Assembly: GCA_013112715.1 (NCBI GenBank)
Contig: JABFGB010000037.1
Location: 1-37,750, forward strand
Direction of reading: 5' to 3'
DNA: 37,750 bases
DNA from: Chloroflexota bacterium
GTDB taxonomy: Bacteria > Chloroflexota > Anaerolineae > Aggregatilineales > J027
Position numbers and translations under genes: made by a program. The first letter of the stretch is position 1. Every line of letters starts with the position of its first letter. Below, one piece after another: positions 16,087 through 23,957 of this stretch. The notes under the pieces are model-generated. The model was not told the DNA's origin, searched no databases, and saw only the letters and a program-made list of their open reading frames with translations.

Positions 16087-17001
16087 CTACCGAGGACTGT
16101 CCGATATTTTTTCAAAGGCTTGGGTGACAAACCACCCATGCCGTTCGCGCATCCGTTTTTCGGCGATGGCATCGGCGGCCCATTCGGAAATTTTAAAGGC
16201 GGGTCGGAGGGCGGCACATAAATCCCAATAGGGCAGATTTGTGTAATCGAGGTTTGTCAGGGATTGGTATATATTCGTAACCGCCTGCATCGCCTCCATG
16301 CCAAATGCCCATGAAATTTCGAGGCGGCTGTTGGCAAGATCGGCTAAGGGATCACCGGTACGGGCATCTTCCCAATCAATAATCGCTATCAATTGACCCC
16401 CCTGCCATAAAAGATTACCGGGCCAATAATCGCCATGCAGCAGAACTGATTTATTGTGCTGGGCTAAGGGCCAAACGGATTCTAGGACATCTCGAATTTG
16501 CCCTTCGCCTATGGAGTCGTCCAGTTTAGCGGGGCGCACCTTGAATTTATTGGCGTAGATGTCCGACTGGCGGGGCAGAAAGTCGAAATCGGCGGCGGGC
16601 AGGCGGTGAATTTGGGCGAGATGGGTGGCGAATTGACGCAGATAGTCTGGTAGATTTTCGGGCGTGAAATCGGTTGCCCCCTCCACAAATTCAATCACGA
16701 GGTAGGGGATTGGGAAAATCGTGCAGGAAGTATCCAGATAATAGGGGGTAGGCACGGCTAACCCCGCTGATTTGAGATGCTGCAACAGTTTAAACTCAGC
16801 GGCGGCGACCTGCGGGTTTTGCGTGCGATCCACTTCGCCATGCAGCCGGACGATCATTTTTTGTGTTTGACCATCGGGACGGGCAATCTCCAACGCCGTG
16901 ATTTGCGCCGAGACGCCACCTGTCAAAGGCCATGCACGCACGAGGCGGTTCCCGGAGTCCATATTTTGGATGAGGCGTTCAAAGGGTTCAGTTGTCAGCA
17001 T
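16087..17001 (-). CDS. APH-family small-molecule kinase
   Basis: A 304-residue kinase of the aminoglycoside/choline phosphotransferase fold. The catalytic-loop motif LLHGDYWPGNLLW lies at about 187-199 (D191, N196) and the metal-binding Asp D209 is in IIDWEDARTGDPLADLA. The N-lobe lysine is probably in the MIVRLHG strand region, where Lys is not clear. Substrate unknown; resistance, homoserine, choline and sugar kinases all share these motifs. Its ATG overlaps the end of the aminotransferase gene by seven bases, so it is the last gene of a minus-strand operon. The tail is convergent with the Ser/Thr kinase gene, three bases away. Confidence 0.78.
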   Translation of the reverse strand: MLTTEPFERLIQNMDSGNRLVRAWPLTGGVSAQITALEIARPDGQTQKMIVRLHGEVDRTQNPQVAAAEFKLLQHLKSAGLAVPTPYYLDTSCTIFPIPYLVIEFVEGATDFTPENLPDYLRQFATHLAQIHRLPAADFDFLPRQSDIYANKFKVRPAKLDDSIGEGQIRDVLESVWPLAQHNKSVLLHGDYWPGNLLWQGGQLIAIIDWEDARTGDPLADLANSRLEISWAFGMEAMQAVTNIYQSLTNLDYTNLPYWDLCAALRPAFKISEWAADAIAEKRMRERHGWFVTQAFEKISDSPR

Positions 17002-18131
17002 AGGATTTTTTGTAGGGCATGGACAAGGGCATCGGCGTCGGCGGGGGTGTTGTATCCCTGAAATGAAACGCGGACGTAATGATTATCGCCCCACGTCACA
17101 ATTGGCACTTCGATGCGGAATTCATCATAGAGGCGGGTTTTTAGGATGACAGGATCGCAGGGGGGCAGCGGGACAGTTATCATTTGAGCGAACCAGTCTG
17201 GTGAATCGGGGCAGATGGGAGGCAGGTCAAATAATTCTGCCAAGCGGCCTCGCATGTCACTTGCCATTTGGTGACAGCGCAGACGCACCTCATCCCAATG
17301 ATGTTCGTGCTGGAAATCTAGCGCGGCGGGGACGGATAAAAACGCCGAGGGTTCGCGTGTGCCTTGCCATTGATTACGATTGACGAAGGTTAGGGTCTCG
17401 TTCATATCGCCCCAACTGACGATCAGCGGGTTAATTTGATCGTGCAGGTCGGGGCGTACCACTAAAAAGGCGGCCCCTTTGGGCGCACACAGCCATTTGT
17501 GGCAATTGCCGATATAGGCATCCGCGCCGATGGCCTCTAAATCCAGCGGAATTTGGCCGGGGGCATGTGCGCCATCCACAATTGTCAGGATACCCGCTTC
17601 ACGGGCACGGTAGCAGATTTCGGCCACTGGGAAAATCAGGGCGGTTGGGGAGGTGATATGGCTGATAAAAACGACGCGGGTGCGCGGGGTGACGGCACTC
17701 CAAAAAGATTCGACAAAATCCGCATGGGTGGTGACGGGCAGCGGGACGGGATGGCGCACATAGACCGCCCCGGTTTGGCGGCAGACAAATTGCCATGTCA
17801 GATCACACGCCCCGTATTCATGGTCGGTGGTCAAAATCTCATCCCCCGACTGCAAATTCAGCGAACGGGCGACGGTGTTGACCCCGGCGGTGGCATTGGG
17901 GACAAAAATCAGGCTGTCGGTGGAGGTATGGAGATAATCGGCGAGACGGGCGCGGGCCTGATCCATCAAATTGTCGAAGCGCCGTCCCAAAAATTCGACA
18001 GGCTGGCGTTCGAGTTCTAATTGCCAACGTTGATAGATTTCAAAAACGGGTTTTGGACACGCCCCAAACGACCCATGATTGAGAAAGGTCACGGTGGGGT
18101 CGAGGAGAAATTGGTTTTTTAGATTATTCAT
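16995..18131 (-). CDS. Class V aminotransferase, isopenicillin-N-epimerase-like
   Basis: A 378-residue PLP enzyme. FLNHGSFGACPKPV at the start, NATAGVNTVARSL (phosphate-binding region), VDGAHAPGQIPLD with the PLP-pyridine Asp D186, and the PLP-binding lysine K212 in GNCHKWLCAPKGAAFL are the family signature of the epimerase/cysteine-desulfurase-like branch. Near the C-terminus are GTREPSAFLSVPAAL and YVRVSFQGYNTPADADALV. No cysteine-desulfurase catalytic Cys loop is evident, so an epimerase, lyase or aminotransferase role is more likely; the substrate is unknown. It overlaps the small gene upstream by eight bases and the APH-type gene downstream by seven, indicating a tight operon. Confidence 0.8.
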   Translation of the reverse strand: MNNLKNQFLLDPTVTFLNHGSFGACPKPVFEIYQRWQLELERQPVEFLGRRFDNLMDQARARLADYLHTSTDSLIFVPNATAGVNTVARSLNLQSGDEILTTDHEYGACDLTWQFVCRQTGAVYVRHPVPLPVTTHADFVESFWSAVTPRTRVVFISHITSPTALIFPVAEICYRAREAGILTIVDGAHAPGQIPLDLEAIGADAYIGNCHKWLCAPKGAAFLVVRPDLHDQINPLIVSWGDMNETLTFVNRNQWQGTREPSAFLSVPAALDFQHEHHWDEVRLRCHQMASDMRGRLAELFDLPPICPDSPDWFAQMITVPLPPCDPVILKTRLYDEFRIEVPIVTWGDNHYVRVSFQGYNTPADADALVHALQKILC

Positions 18132-18459
18132 TATCGGGCAACTCAGCGAGTAAGCGTTTCCACGTTTCGATTTCTAGGTTGAGAGCTTCGGTGATAATTT
18201 CATCAAAATCCATATTTTGGGCTTCCATTTGTGAAACTGGATGTCCCGAACTTCGTTCCCACCCTCGCTCAACTATGATTTGGTTATATTTCTCTTGAAA
18301 TTTGTTTCCCTGAACGGCTTCTAATAGATGACATACATGATTAAAAGTGTGGATAAAATTCAGAACAGGATGCGACTGAACACTGATATACATATAAGGT
18401 CGTTTCTGAACATGCTCCAATGTTCCGATTATTTTCTCAAATTGCTCACGTTGAGTCAT
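18124..18459 (-). CDS. Small RPxMY-motif protein, paralogue B
   Basis: A 111-residue protein with no recognised family assignment. It contains KRPYMYISVQSHPVLNFIHTFNHVCHLLEA, where the RPxMY turn followed by a helical F-x-x-F/G segment recalls small proteins encoded beside toxins, and it ends ETWKRLLAELPDNE. No signal peptide or membrane helix. GGAGG is ten bases before the ATG. It is a tandem paralogue of the gene 33 bases upstream: the N-termini share only scattered residues, but the last ~17 residues are almost identical, also at DNA level. Its stop overlaps the aminotransferase start by eight bases. It could be an immunity or regulatory protein for the lysozyme-like gene at the head of the operon; that is inference. 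Confidence 0.6.
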   Translation of the reverse strand: MTQREQFEKIIGTLEHVQKRPYMYISVQSHPVLNFIHTFNHVCHLLEAVQGNKFQEKYNQIIVERGWERSSGHPVSQMEAQNMDFDEIITEALNLEIETWKRLLAELPDNE

Positions 18460-18492
18460 GGACTCTGAACCTCCAAGATACGCCCGGCCATG

Positions 18493-18828
18493 CTATTCAT
18501 TGTTGGATAACTCAGCGAGTAGGCGTTTCCACGTTTCGAGTTCTAGGGCTACCGCGTTCTTGATGACTTCTTCTCTTTCCATACCTTGTTCAATCATCAG
18601 TGTTACTGGGTGGAGCGCCGCCCCATAGAACCCTGCCTCGGCCCGGACTTGGGCCTCAGTGCGGTAGTAATGGTTTTCAATTTCGGCGAGACACACCCTG
18701 CAAGCAATCGAAAAACCGTTTAAGAAATTCTCTATTGCAGGAAAATCGTCACTGACATACATATTCGGTCTTAAAAGCCTAGATTCCAAAACGTTGATGA
18801 TGTTTTGGATTGGTTGTTGATCGGTCAC
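18493..18828 (-). CDS. Small RPxMY-motif protein, paralogue A
   Basis: A 111-residue cytoplasmic-type protein of unknown function, the same length as its neighbour. It carries LLRPNMYVSDDFPAIENFLNGFSIACRVCL, with the RPxMY motif and an FLNGF helix, and ends ETWKRLLAELSNNE. The GTG start at 18828 overlaps the stop codon of the SH3/lysozyme-like gene by four bases (GTGA), so translation is probably coupled. The coding sequence is A+T-richer than that of the flanking enzymes. The pair looks like an acquired and duplicated gene in which only the 3' ends have stayed alike. Confidence 0.6.
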   Translation of the reverse strand: MTDQQPIQNIINVLESRLLRPNMYVSDDFPAIENFLNGFSIACRVCLAEIENHYYRTEAQVRAEAGFYGAALHPVTLMIEQGMEREEVIKNAVALELETWKRLLAELSNNE

Positions 18829-19886
18829 GGATTTCTCACCTGCACAATGCGTCCATTCACATTGACGTTGCCGTTGTTATCGCCTTGCAAATTCCAATCC
18901 CCGCGTGTGCAGAGGCTCAACCAGAAATCTCCACGTACACGCAGACCGGGTAAATTTTGGGCGGCGGCCTGCTTGTAATGCGAATCACGGCGGAGTTCGG
19001 CGACCCGTTTGGTCAACTGCTCCTCGGTAATGCCATTTTGACCGGGCTTGGAACGGGATGGCACCCCCAACTGCTGCTCGGCAAGGCGCACAAAGGAATG
19101 ATTGGGGCCAAAGTTGATGCCCATATCAAACAGCAGGGCCAATGTGAGGGGCAGTTTTAATTCACGCGGCTGGACATAACCGACATAGACCGCATCCCAA
19201 TATTTTTCGGTGGCGACGGCGTTTTGGGCCTCGCGCATCTCTTTTTCTTCGGCGGCTTTGATGAGCAGGTTTTTGAAGCGCTCGTCATTGCGGAGGGCTT
19301 GATCTTTGCGGACGACGGCCTGTTCATAGGCTTTCAACGAATCGGCGACACGCCCATTGGAGAGTGCCCAATAGCGATGCAGCACGGTTTCGAGGCTGCT
19401 AGAGGCCAGCGTAAATTGGAACAGGCCATAGCTGACAATCCCGGCATCATAATTGTTGAAGGCGGCATATCCACTGCCCTCGAATGCTCCGGTGATGGCA
19501 TAGGCGGCTTTTTGGATACGCTGAAGGTCGTTGGGAGGCGGGGTGGGCTTATCGGGTTCTCCCGATTCACTGCGGGTCAGGGCAAAGGCACTAAATGCGA
19601 CAAGACCATAGCCATAGGCGGCACAATCGCCATAGATCGCTACGCCATCATCGCGTACCCAGCCGGTGCGATTATCGGGGAAGCGCAGCTTAAACCACTG
19701 ATGGACTTTGCCATTGGTGGCGGTACCGCCTTCATCCTTTTTGACTTCGAGGATAGTGAGGACAGTTTGATTGACCGGGGCCGAAAATAAAACTGCGTAG
19801 CCAGTGCCGGGGCCATTACGGACGTTAAAACTGATGGCAGTTGTATCGGCAGGGCGGATGATTGCAAAACAGGTTTCGTTTGCCAT
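18825..19886 (-). CDS. SH3-domain protein with lysozyme/chitosanase-like catalytic domain
   Basis: A 353-residue protein. Residues about 12-90 form an SH3b-like module (SFNVRNGPGTGYAVLFSAP, GWVRDDG), often used to bind cell-wall peptides. After a Pro-rich linker (111-120), residues about 122-335 contain YAITGAFEGSGYAAF, NYDAGIVSYGLFQFTLAS and LALLFDMGINFGPNHSF. The Glu (E136) and Asp (D147) sit where lysozyme-superfamily hydrolases of the GH46 chitosanase type place their acids, so glycan cleavage is likely. No signal peptide is visible, which is odd for a wall hydrolase: export may be non-classical, or it may be an effector or lytic enzyme. AAGG is five bases before the ATG. It heads the minus operon and its stop overlaps the next gene. 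Confidence 0.62.
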   Translation of the reverse strand: MANETCFAIIRPADTTAISFNVRNGPGTGYAVLFSAPVNQTVLTILEVKKDEGGTATNGKVHQWFKLRFPDNRTGWVRDDGVAIYGDCAAYGYGLVAFSAFALTRSESGEPDKPTPPPNDLQRIQKAAYAITGAFEGSGYAAFNNYDAGIVSYGLFQFTLASSSLETVLHRYWALSNGRVADSLKAYEQAVVRKDQALRNDERFKNLLIKAAEEKEMREAQNAVATEKYWDAVYVGYVQPRELKLPLTLALLFDMGINFGPNHSFVRLAEQQLGVPSRSKPGQNGITEEQLTKRVAELRRDSHYKQAAAQNLPGLRVRGDFWLSLCTRGDWNLQGDNNGNVNVNGRIVQVRNP

Positions 19887-20020
19887 GTTGCCTTATCCAT
19901 TGCTCAAATGTACAATTATCAGAAATATTTGTTCTATATCGGTTGCTAGTCCTCTCAAATTATAGAGCCATTTTGCGATTGTGGCTTGGGTGGTAGGTTG
20001 AAAAGTGGTCATGCGCCAAA

Positions 20021-20058
20021 TTGACCTTTTGTGACCTTTTAAAAATGATTAAAAATGA
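20021..20058 (+). repeat. Two pairs of 10-bp-spaced direct repeats upstream of the ABC operon
   Basis: TGACCTTTT occurs at 20022-20030 and 20032-20040, then AAAAATGA at 20041-20048 and 20051-20058. Both have a period of ten bases, one helical turn. They lie in the 271-base divergent gap, about 40 bases before a TATAAT. Possible operator for a regulator binding one DNA face; nothing else was recognised in this gap. Confidence 0.55.
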
Positions 20059-20099
20059 GAAAAAACTGTTATTAGACTATCCTTTGAAATTTTTTAGAG

Positions 20100-20105
20100 T
20101 ATAAT
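20100..20105 (+). promoter_or_regulatory. Candidate -10 box of the ABC exporter operon
   Basis: A perfect TATAAT lies 53 bases before the ATG. No -35 at 16-18 bases is visible, which would fit activator dependence through the direct repeats upstream. Confidence 0.4.
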
Positions 20106-20157
20106 GAGTAGAGTTTCCCCTGTCTTTCAATCTTGAACAGGAAAGTGCTCACGCCCT

Positions 20158-21972
20158 ATGGCTACAACCGCGTTACCCTCGACTACATCCTTTGATTTCA
20201 GAACCACCGTGTCGGACAATCGCCTCAAAGCATTGTGGCGTATGATGACCGGCTTCCGTCTCCTCTATGGCGGCGCGACTCTCGCATTGGGGTTTGCCGC
20301 TATCTTTAAGACGTTGACTTTTTTGTTGCTGGCCTATTTTACAGATGAGGTGCTGGAGAAGCGCGATTTTGAATTTATCGGACTCGTGGCGGTGGGTTTT
20401 GTCGCATTGGCGCTGATGGAGGGTGGGTTTACCTTCCTCAGTGGGAAATGGGCCGCCCGCACTGCTGAGGGTGTCACACGCCGTCTGCGGAATTTCTTGT
20501 TTGACCATGTGCAGCGGCTGTCGTTTAGTTATCACGACAAACATCAGACGGGCGACCTGTTGCAGCGTTCGACCTCGGATGTGGACGCGGTGCGCTTGTT
20601 CCTTGCTGACCAAGCGATTGGTGCAGGCCGTATCGTGCTGCTGTTTGTAGTCAACTTTACCGCTATCGCCCTGCTGAATTGGAAGTTGGCGCTCGCTTCT
20701 GTCGTTGTCATCCCGCCGATTCTGGTCGTCTCGGTGTTCTTCTTCCGCCGCATTGAAAAAAGCTATGAGAAGTTCCAAGAACAAGAGTCGGTACTCTCAA
20801 CTATCCTACAAGAAAACCTCACTGGGGTGCGCGTGGTGAAAGCCTTTGCGCGTCAACAGTGGGAGATGGATAAGTTTGAGAAGGAAAACTTTGAAAAGTA
20901 TAAGCGGGGACGCAAGCTGACCATCAACCATGCCTATTTCTGGCCGACCACCGACATCATTTGCAGCTTGCAGATGCTGGGCGGGTTTATTTATGGCGCG
21001 ACCCTTGCAATTGAGGGTGAAATCTCACTGGGCACCTATTTGGCTTATGCGGGCATGGTGGTCTGGCTGATTTGGCCCATCCGCAATCTGGGGCGTTTGA
21101 TTACCCAGATGTCCATTGGCCTTGTGTCGTATGGGCGTGTGATGGAAATGATTAAGGAAGACCGTGAATCCCTTGTGGGGATTAACAAACCCCCGCATGG
21201 TGAGGTTAAGGGCGAAATCGTATTTGACGATGTGAGTTTTGAATACGATAAAGATGTGGCCGTACTGCATAACATCAGTTTTGCGGTCAAGCCCGGTCAA
21301 TCCGTCGCTTTGATGGGGCCAACGGGGTCGGGCAAGACAACAGTGGTCAATTTGCTGCCACGTTTCTATGAATACACCAGCGGCAAAATTATGCTGGACG
21401 GGATTGAGCTTAAAGAGTATTCCAAAGAATTCTTGCGTGACCAGATTGGCATTGTGGAACAGCAGCCCTTTTTGTTCTCCCGCACCATCCGTGAGAACAT
21501 CACTTATGGCGTCTCGCGCGAGGTATCGGATGAAGAGGTCGAAGTTGCTGCCCGTGCCGCCGCGATCCATGAAGTGATTTTGACCTTCCCCAAAGGCTAT
21601 CAAACGCTGGTGGGGGAGCGCGGGGTTACGCTGTCGGGTGGTCAAAAACAACGGGTCGCCATTGCACGCACGCTGTTGAAGAACCCCCGGCTTTTGCTCC
21701 TAGATGATGCTACGTCGTCGGTGGATACGGAAACTGAAGGCGAGATTCGAGAAGCGCTGCAAAATCTGATGGAGGCACGCACGACCTTTATCATCGCCCA
21801 CCGCATCCAAAGTGTCATGAACGCCGATCTGATTCTCGTCTTGGACAAAGGACGTATTGTCCAGCGGGGTATCCATGATGAGTTGGTTGAACAAGACGGC
21901 ATCTATCGCCAGATTTATGACATGCAGGCACGTATCGAAACTGAACTCGAAAAGGAAATAGCTAGTGTCTGA
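20158..21972 (+). CDS. Heterodimeric ABC exporter subunit 1 (degenerate Walker B)
   Basis: A 604-residue half-transporter: transmembrane domain of about six helices (residues 30-330) fused to an ATPase domain. Walker A GPTGSGKTT, Q-loop VEQQPFLF, a canonical signature LSGGQKQRVAIAR, Walker B LLLLDD, D-loop SSVDTE and H-loop IIAHR are all visible. The catalytic Glu after Walker B is replaced by Asp (D517, codon at 21706), the hallmark of the non-catalytic partner in heterodimeric exporters such as TM287/288 and BmrCD. AGGAAAG is 12 bases before the ATG. It overlaps the partner gene by eight bases. Substrates are probably hydrophobic compounds or lipids; the sequence does not say which. Confidence 0.88.
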   Translation: MATTALPSTTSFDFRTTVSDNRLKALWRMMTGFRLLYGGATLALGFAAIFKTLTFLLLAYFTDEVLEKRDFEFIGLVAVGFVALALMEGGFTFLSGKWAARTAEGVTRRLRNFLFDHVQRLSFSYHDKHQTGDLLQRSTSDVDAVRLFLADQAIGAGRIVLLFVVNFTAIALLNWKLALASVVVIPPILVVSVFFFRRIEKSYEKFQEQESVLSTILQENLTGVRVVKAFARQQWEMDKFEKENFEKYKRGRKLTINHAYFWPTTDIICSLQMLGGFIYGATLAIEGEISLGTYLAYAGMVVWLIWPIRNLGRLITQMSIGLVSYGRVMEMIKEDRESLVGINKPPHGEVKGEIVFDDVSFEYDKDVAVLHNISFAVKPGQSVALMGPTGSGKTTVVNLLPRFYEYTSGKIMLDGIELKEYSKEFLRDQIGIVEQQPFLFSRTIRENITYGVSREVSDEEVEVAARAAAIHEVILTFPKGYQTLVGERGVTLSGGQKQRVAIARTLLKNPRLLLLDDATSSVDTETEGEIREALQNLMEARTTFIIAHRIQSVMNADLILVLDKGRIVQRGIHDELVEQDGIYRQIYDMQARIETELEKEIASV

Positions 21973-23839
21973 TAACTATCGTTTCGAGGAAGAAGAGTTT
22001 AATACCCAGTTTAACGGCAAGACCCTGATTCGCATTTTGCAGCAGGTCAAGCCGCATTGGAAATGGGTGACAGGCTTCCTGTTCATGATTATGAGCGTGG
22101 CAATGCTCGACTCATATCTGACCTATCTAGGGAAGCGCATTATTGACGAAGGTATTGTCCCCGGCGATAAAGACGCCCTTGTGCAAATTGGGGCGCTCTA
22201 CATCGGGATTATGTTGGTGCTTTCGGCAGGGGTGTTCGGTTTTATCTATCTGGCAGGGATTTTGGGCCATTTGGTGCAATATGACCTGCGGAAAAAGATG
22301 TTTGACCACCTGCAACAACTGTCGTTTTCCTACTTTGACCGCACTCCGGTGGGTTGGATTATGTCACGTGTCACCTCCGACTCGGAGCGGGTGGCGCAGT
22401 TGGTGACATGGGGGTTGCTGGATACCACATGGGGTATCGTGAATACCATTACGGCGTCGGTTTTCATGTTATTGATTAACTGGAAACTGGCGATTGTGGT
22501 GCTGATTATGATTCCGGTATTGATGCGAACCTCGGTGTGGTTTAAGAAACGCATCTTGGTCGAGTTCCGACAGGTACGCAAATTTAACTCGGAGATCACG
22601 GGGTCGTATAACGAGAGCATCACGGGGGTGCGGGTCACAAAATCCAACCGCCGTGAGGAAGCCAACCTCAAAGAATTTGAGGTGCTGACGGATGGGATGT
22701 ATAACGCCAGCTATCGTGCCGCATGGTTTTCGGCCTTGTTTCTGCCCGCCGTACAGGTCATTAGTGCCGTCGCCGTTGGGTGTGTCGTCTACCTTGGTGG
22801 ATTGGAAGCCAAAACGGGCGGCATGACCATTGGCGGTATCCAAGCGTTTGTGGCCTATATCACGTTTATGATGTGGCCGATTCAGGAAATGGCGCGTGTC
22901 TATGCTGAATTGCAGCGGGCCATCGCGTCGGGTGAACGGATTTTCTCGCTGGTAGACGCTGCCCCCGATGTGACCGACAAGGAAGGGGCAATTGATCCCG
23001 GTACCCTGCGCGGGGACATCGAATTTGATGATGTGACGTTCTACTATGAAGAAGACAAACCCGTGCTGAACAATTTCTCGCTCAAAATTAAGGGCGGGGA
23101 GACGATTGCACTGGTCGGCGAGACAGGGGGTGGTAAATCCACTATTCTGAACTTGCTGTGCCGCTTCTACGAACCGAAGTCGGGGCAAATTCGCATCAAT
23201 GGACAGGACTATCGTGATTTCACGTTGCACAGCATCCATTCGCGCTTGGGGATTGTGCTGCAAACGCCCCATCTGTTTTCCGGCAACATCCGCGAAAACA
23301 TCCGCTATGGACGCTTGGGGGCGACGGATACCGAAATCGAAGATGCCGCGAAACTCGCCGGGGCGCATGAATTTATCGTCGCGCTGGAAAAGGGCTATGA
23401 AGAGGAAGTGGGTGAAGGTGGGAATCTGCTTTCAGTGGGACAGAAACAACTCATCAGTTTGGCAAGGGCGGTCTTGGCGCAACCCGATATTTTCATCATG
23501 GACGAGGCGACGAGTTCGGTAGACACACTGACCGAACATCTCATTCAGAAGGGGATGGAGGAGTTGATGTCGGATCGGACGAGCTTTGTGATCGCGCATC
23601 GTCTTTCGACTATCAAGCAGGCAGATCGGATTTTGGTGATCGAAGGTGGCAAGATTATCGAGATGGGGTCGCACGCCGAACTCATCCACCAGCGCGGTCA
23701 TTACTACAATTTGTATACCCGTCAGTTCCGCAAGGATTTGGAAGTCAAGTACGACATCTTCAAGACCAGCGAGCAAAAAGTCGTGGGTATTGAAAAAGGG
23801 GCGGCTGAAGAATCGCTGCCGGACGCGGTGGGGTTGTAA
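21965..23839 (+). CDS. Heterodimeric ABC exporter subunit 2 (catalytic Glu, altered signature)
   Basis: A 624-residue half-transporter with a GTG start that overlaps the end of subunit 1; AAGGAAA lies seven bases upstream. About six membrane helices precede the ATPase domain: Walker A GETGGGKST, Q-loop VLQTPHLF, Walker B IFIMDEATSS with catalytic E514, and H-loop VIAHR. The signature is LSVGQ (489-493) instead of LSGGQ. The consensus ATP site is therefore formed by this subunit's Walker motifs and subunit 1's LSGGQ, while the other site combines Asp and LSVGQ and should be degenerate. A polar ~30-residue tail follows the ATPase. A two-hairpin terminator region follows. Confidence 0.88.
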   Translation: MSDNYRFEEEEFNTQFNGKTLIRILQQVKPHWKWVTGFLFMIMSVAMLDSYLTYLGKRIIDEGIVPGDKDALVQIGALYIGIMLVLSAGVFGFIYLAGILGHLVQYDLRKKMFDHLQQLSFSYFDRTPVGWIMSRVTSDSERVAQLVTWGLLDTTWGIVNTITASVFMLLINWKLAIVVLIMIPVLMRTSVWFKKRILVEFRQVRKFNSEITGSYNESITGVRVTKSNRREEANLKEFEVLTDGMYNASYRAAWFSALFLPAVQVISAVAVGCVVYLGGLEAKTGGMTIGGIQAFVAYITFMMWPIQEMARVYAELQRAIASGERIFSLVDAAPDVTDKEGAIDPGTLRGDIEFDDVTFYYEEDKPVLNNFSLKIKGGETIALVGETGGGKSTILNLLCRFYEPKSGQIRINGQDYRDFTLHSIHSRLGIVLQTPHLFSGNIRENIRYGRLGATDTEIEDAAKLAGAHEFIVALEKGYEEEVGEGGNLLSVGQKQLISLARAVLAQPDIFIMDEATSSVDTLTEHLIQKGMEELMSDRTSFVIAHRLSTIKQADRILVIEGGKIIEMGSHAELIHQRGHYYNLYTRQFRKDLEVKYDIFKTSEQKVVGIEKGAAEESLPDAVGL

Positions 23840-23851
23840 AGCAACTATAAC

Positions 23852-23874
23852 GCCAGAGGGTCAAACCCTCCGGC
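23852..23874. repeat. Small imperfect palindrome after the ABC operon
   Basis: GCC-A-GAGGG and CCCTC-C-GGC pair except at one position around a TCAAA loop. It has no T-run. It may be a dispersed intergenic palindrome; a single copy here cannot prove it. Confidence 0.4.
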
Positions 23875-23886
23875 TATGAATAAGTG

Positions 23887-23907
23887 AAAAGCCTCATCGA
23901 ATGAGGC
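23887..23907 (-). terminator. Terminator for the M16C protease gene (minus strand)
   Basis: GCCTCAT/ATGAGGC (23891-23897/23901-23907) forms a 7-bp hairpin with a three-base loop. On the minus strand it is followed by TTTTC. It lies about 50 bases beyond the protease stop. Confidence 0.7.
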
Positions 23908-23916
23908 TCGGAACAG

Positions 23917-23949
23917 CGGGTAGATGACTGCCATCTACCCGTTTTCTTT
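23917..23949 (+). terminator. Terminator for the ABC exporter operon
   Basis: CGGGTAGAT (23917-23925) pairs perfectly with ATCTACCCG (23933-23941), loop of seven bases, then TTTTCTTTT. It works in the plus direction and is offset from the minus-strand hairpin just before it. Confidence 0.85.
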
Positions 23950-23957
23950 TCTAAAAA

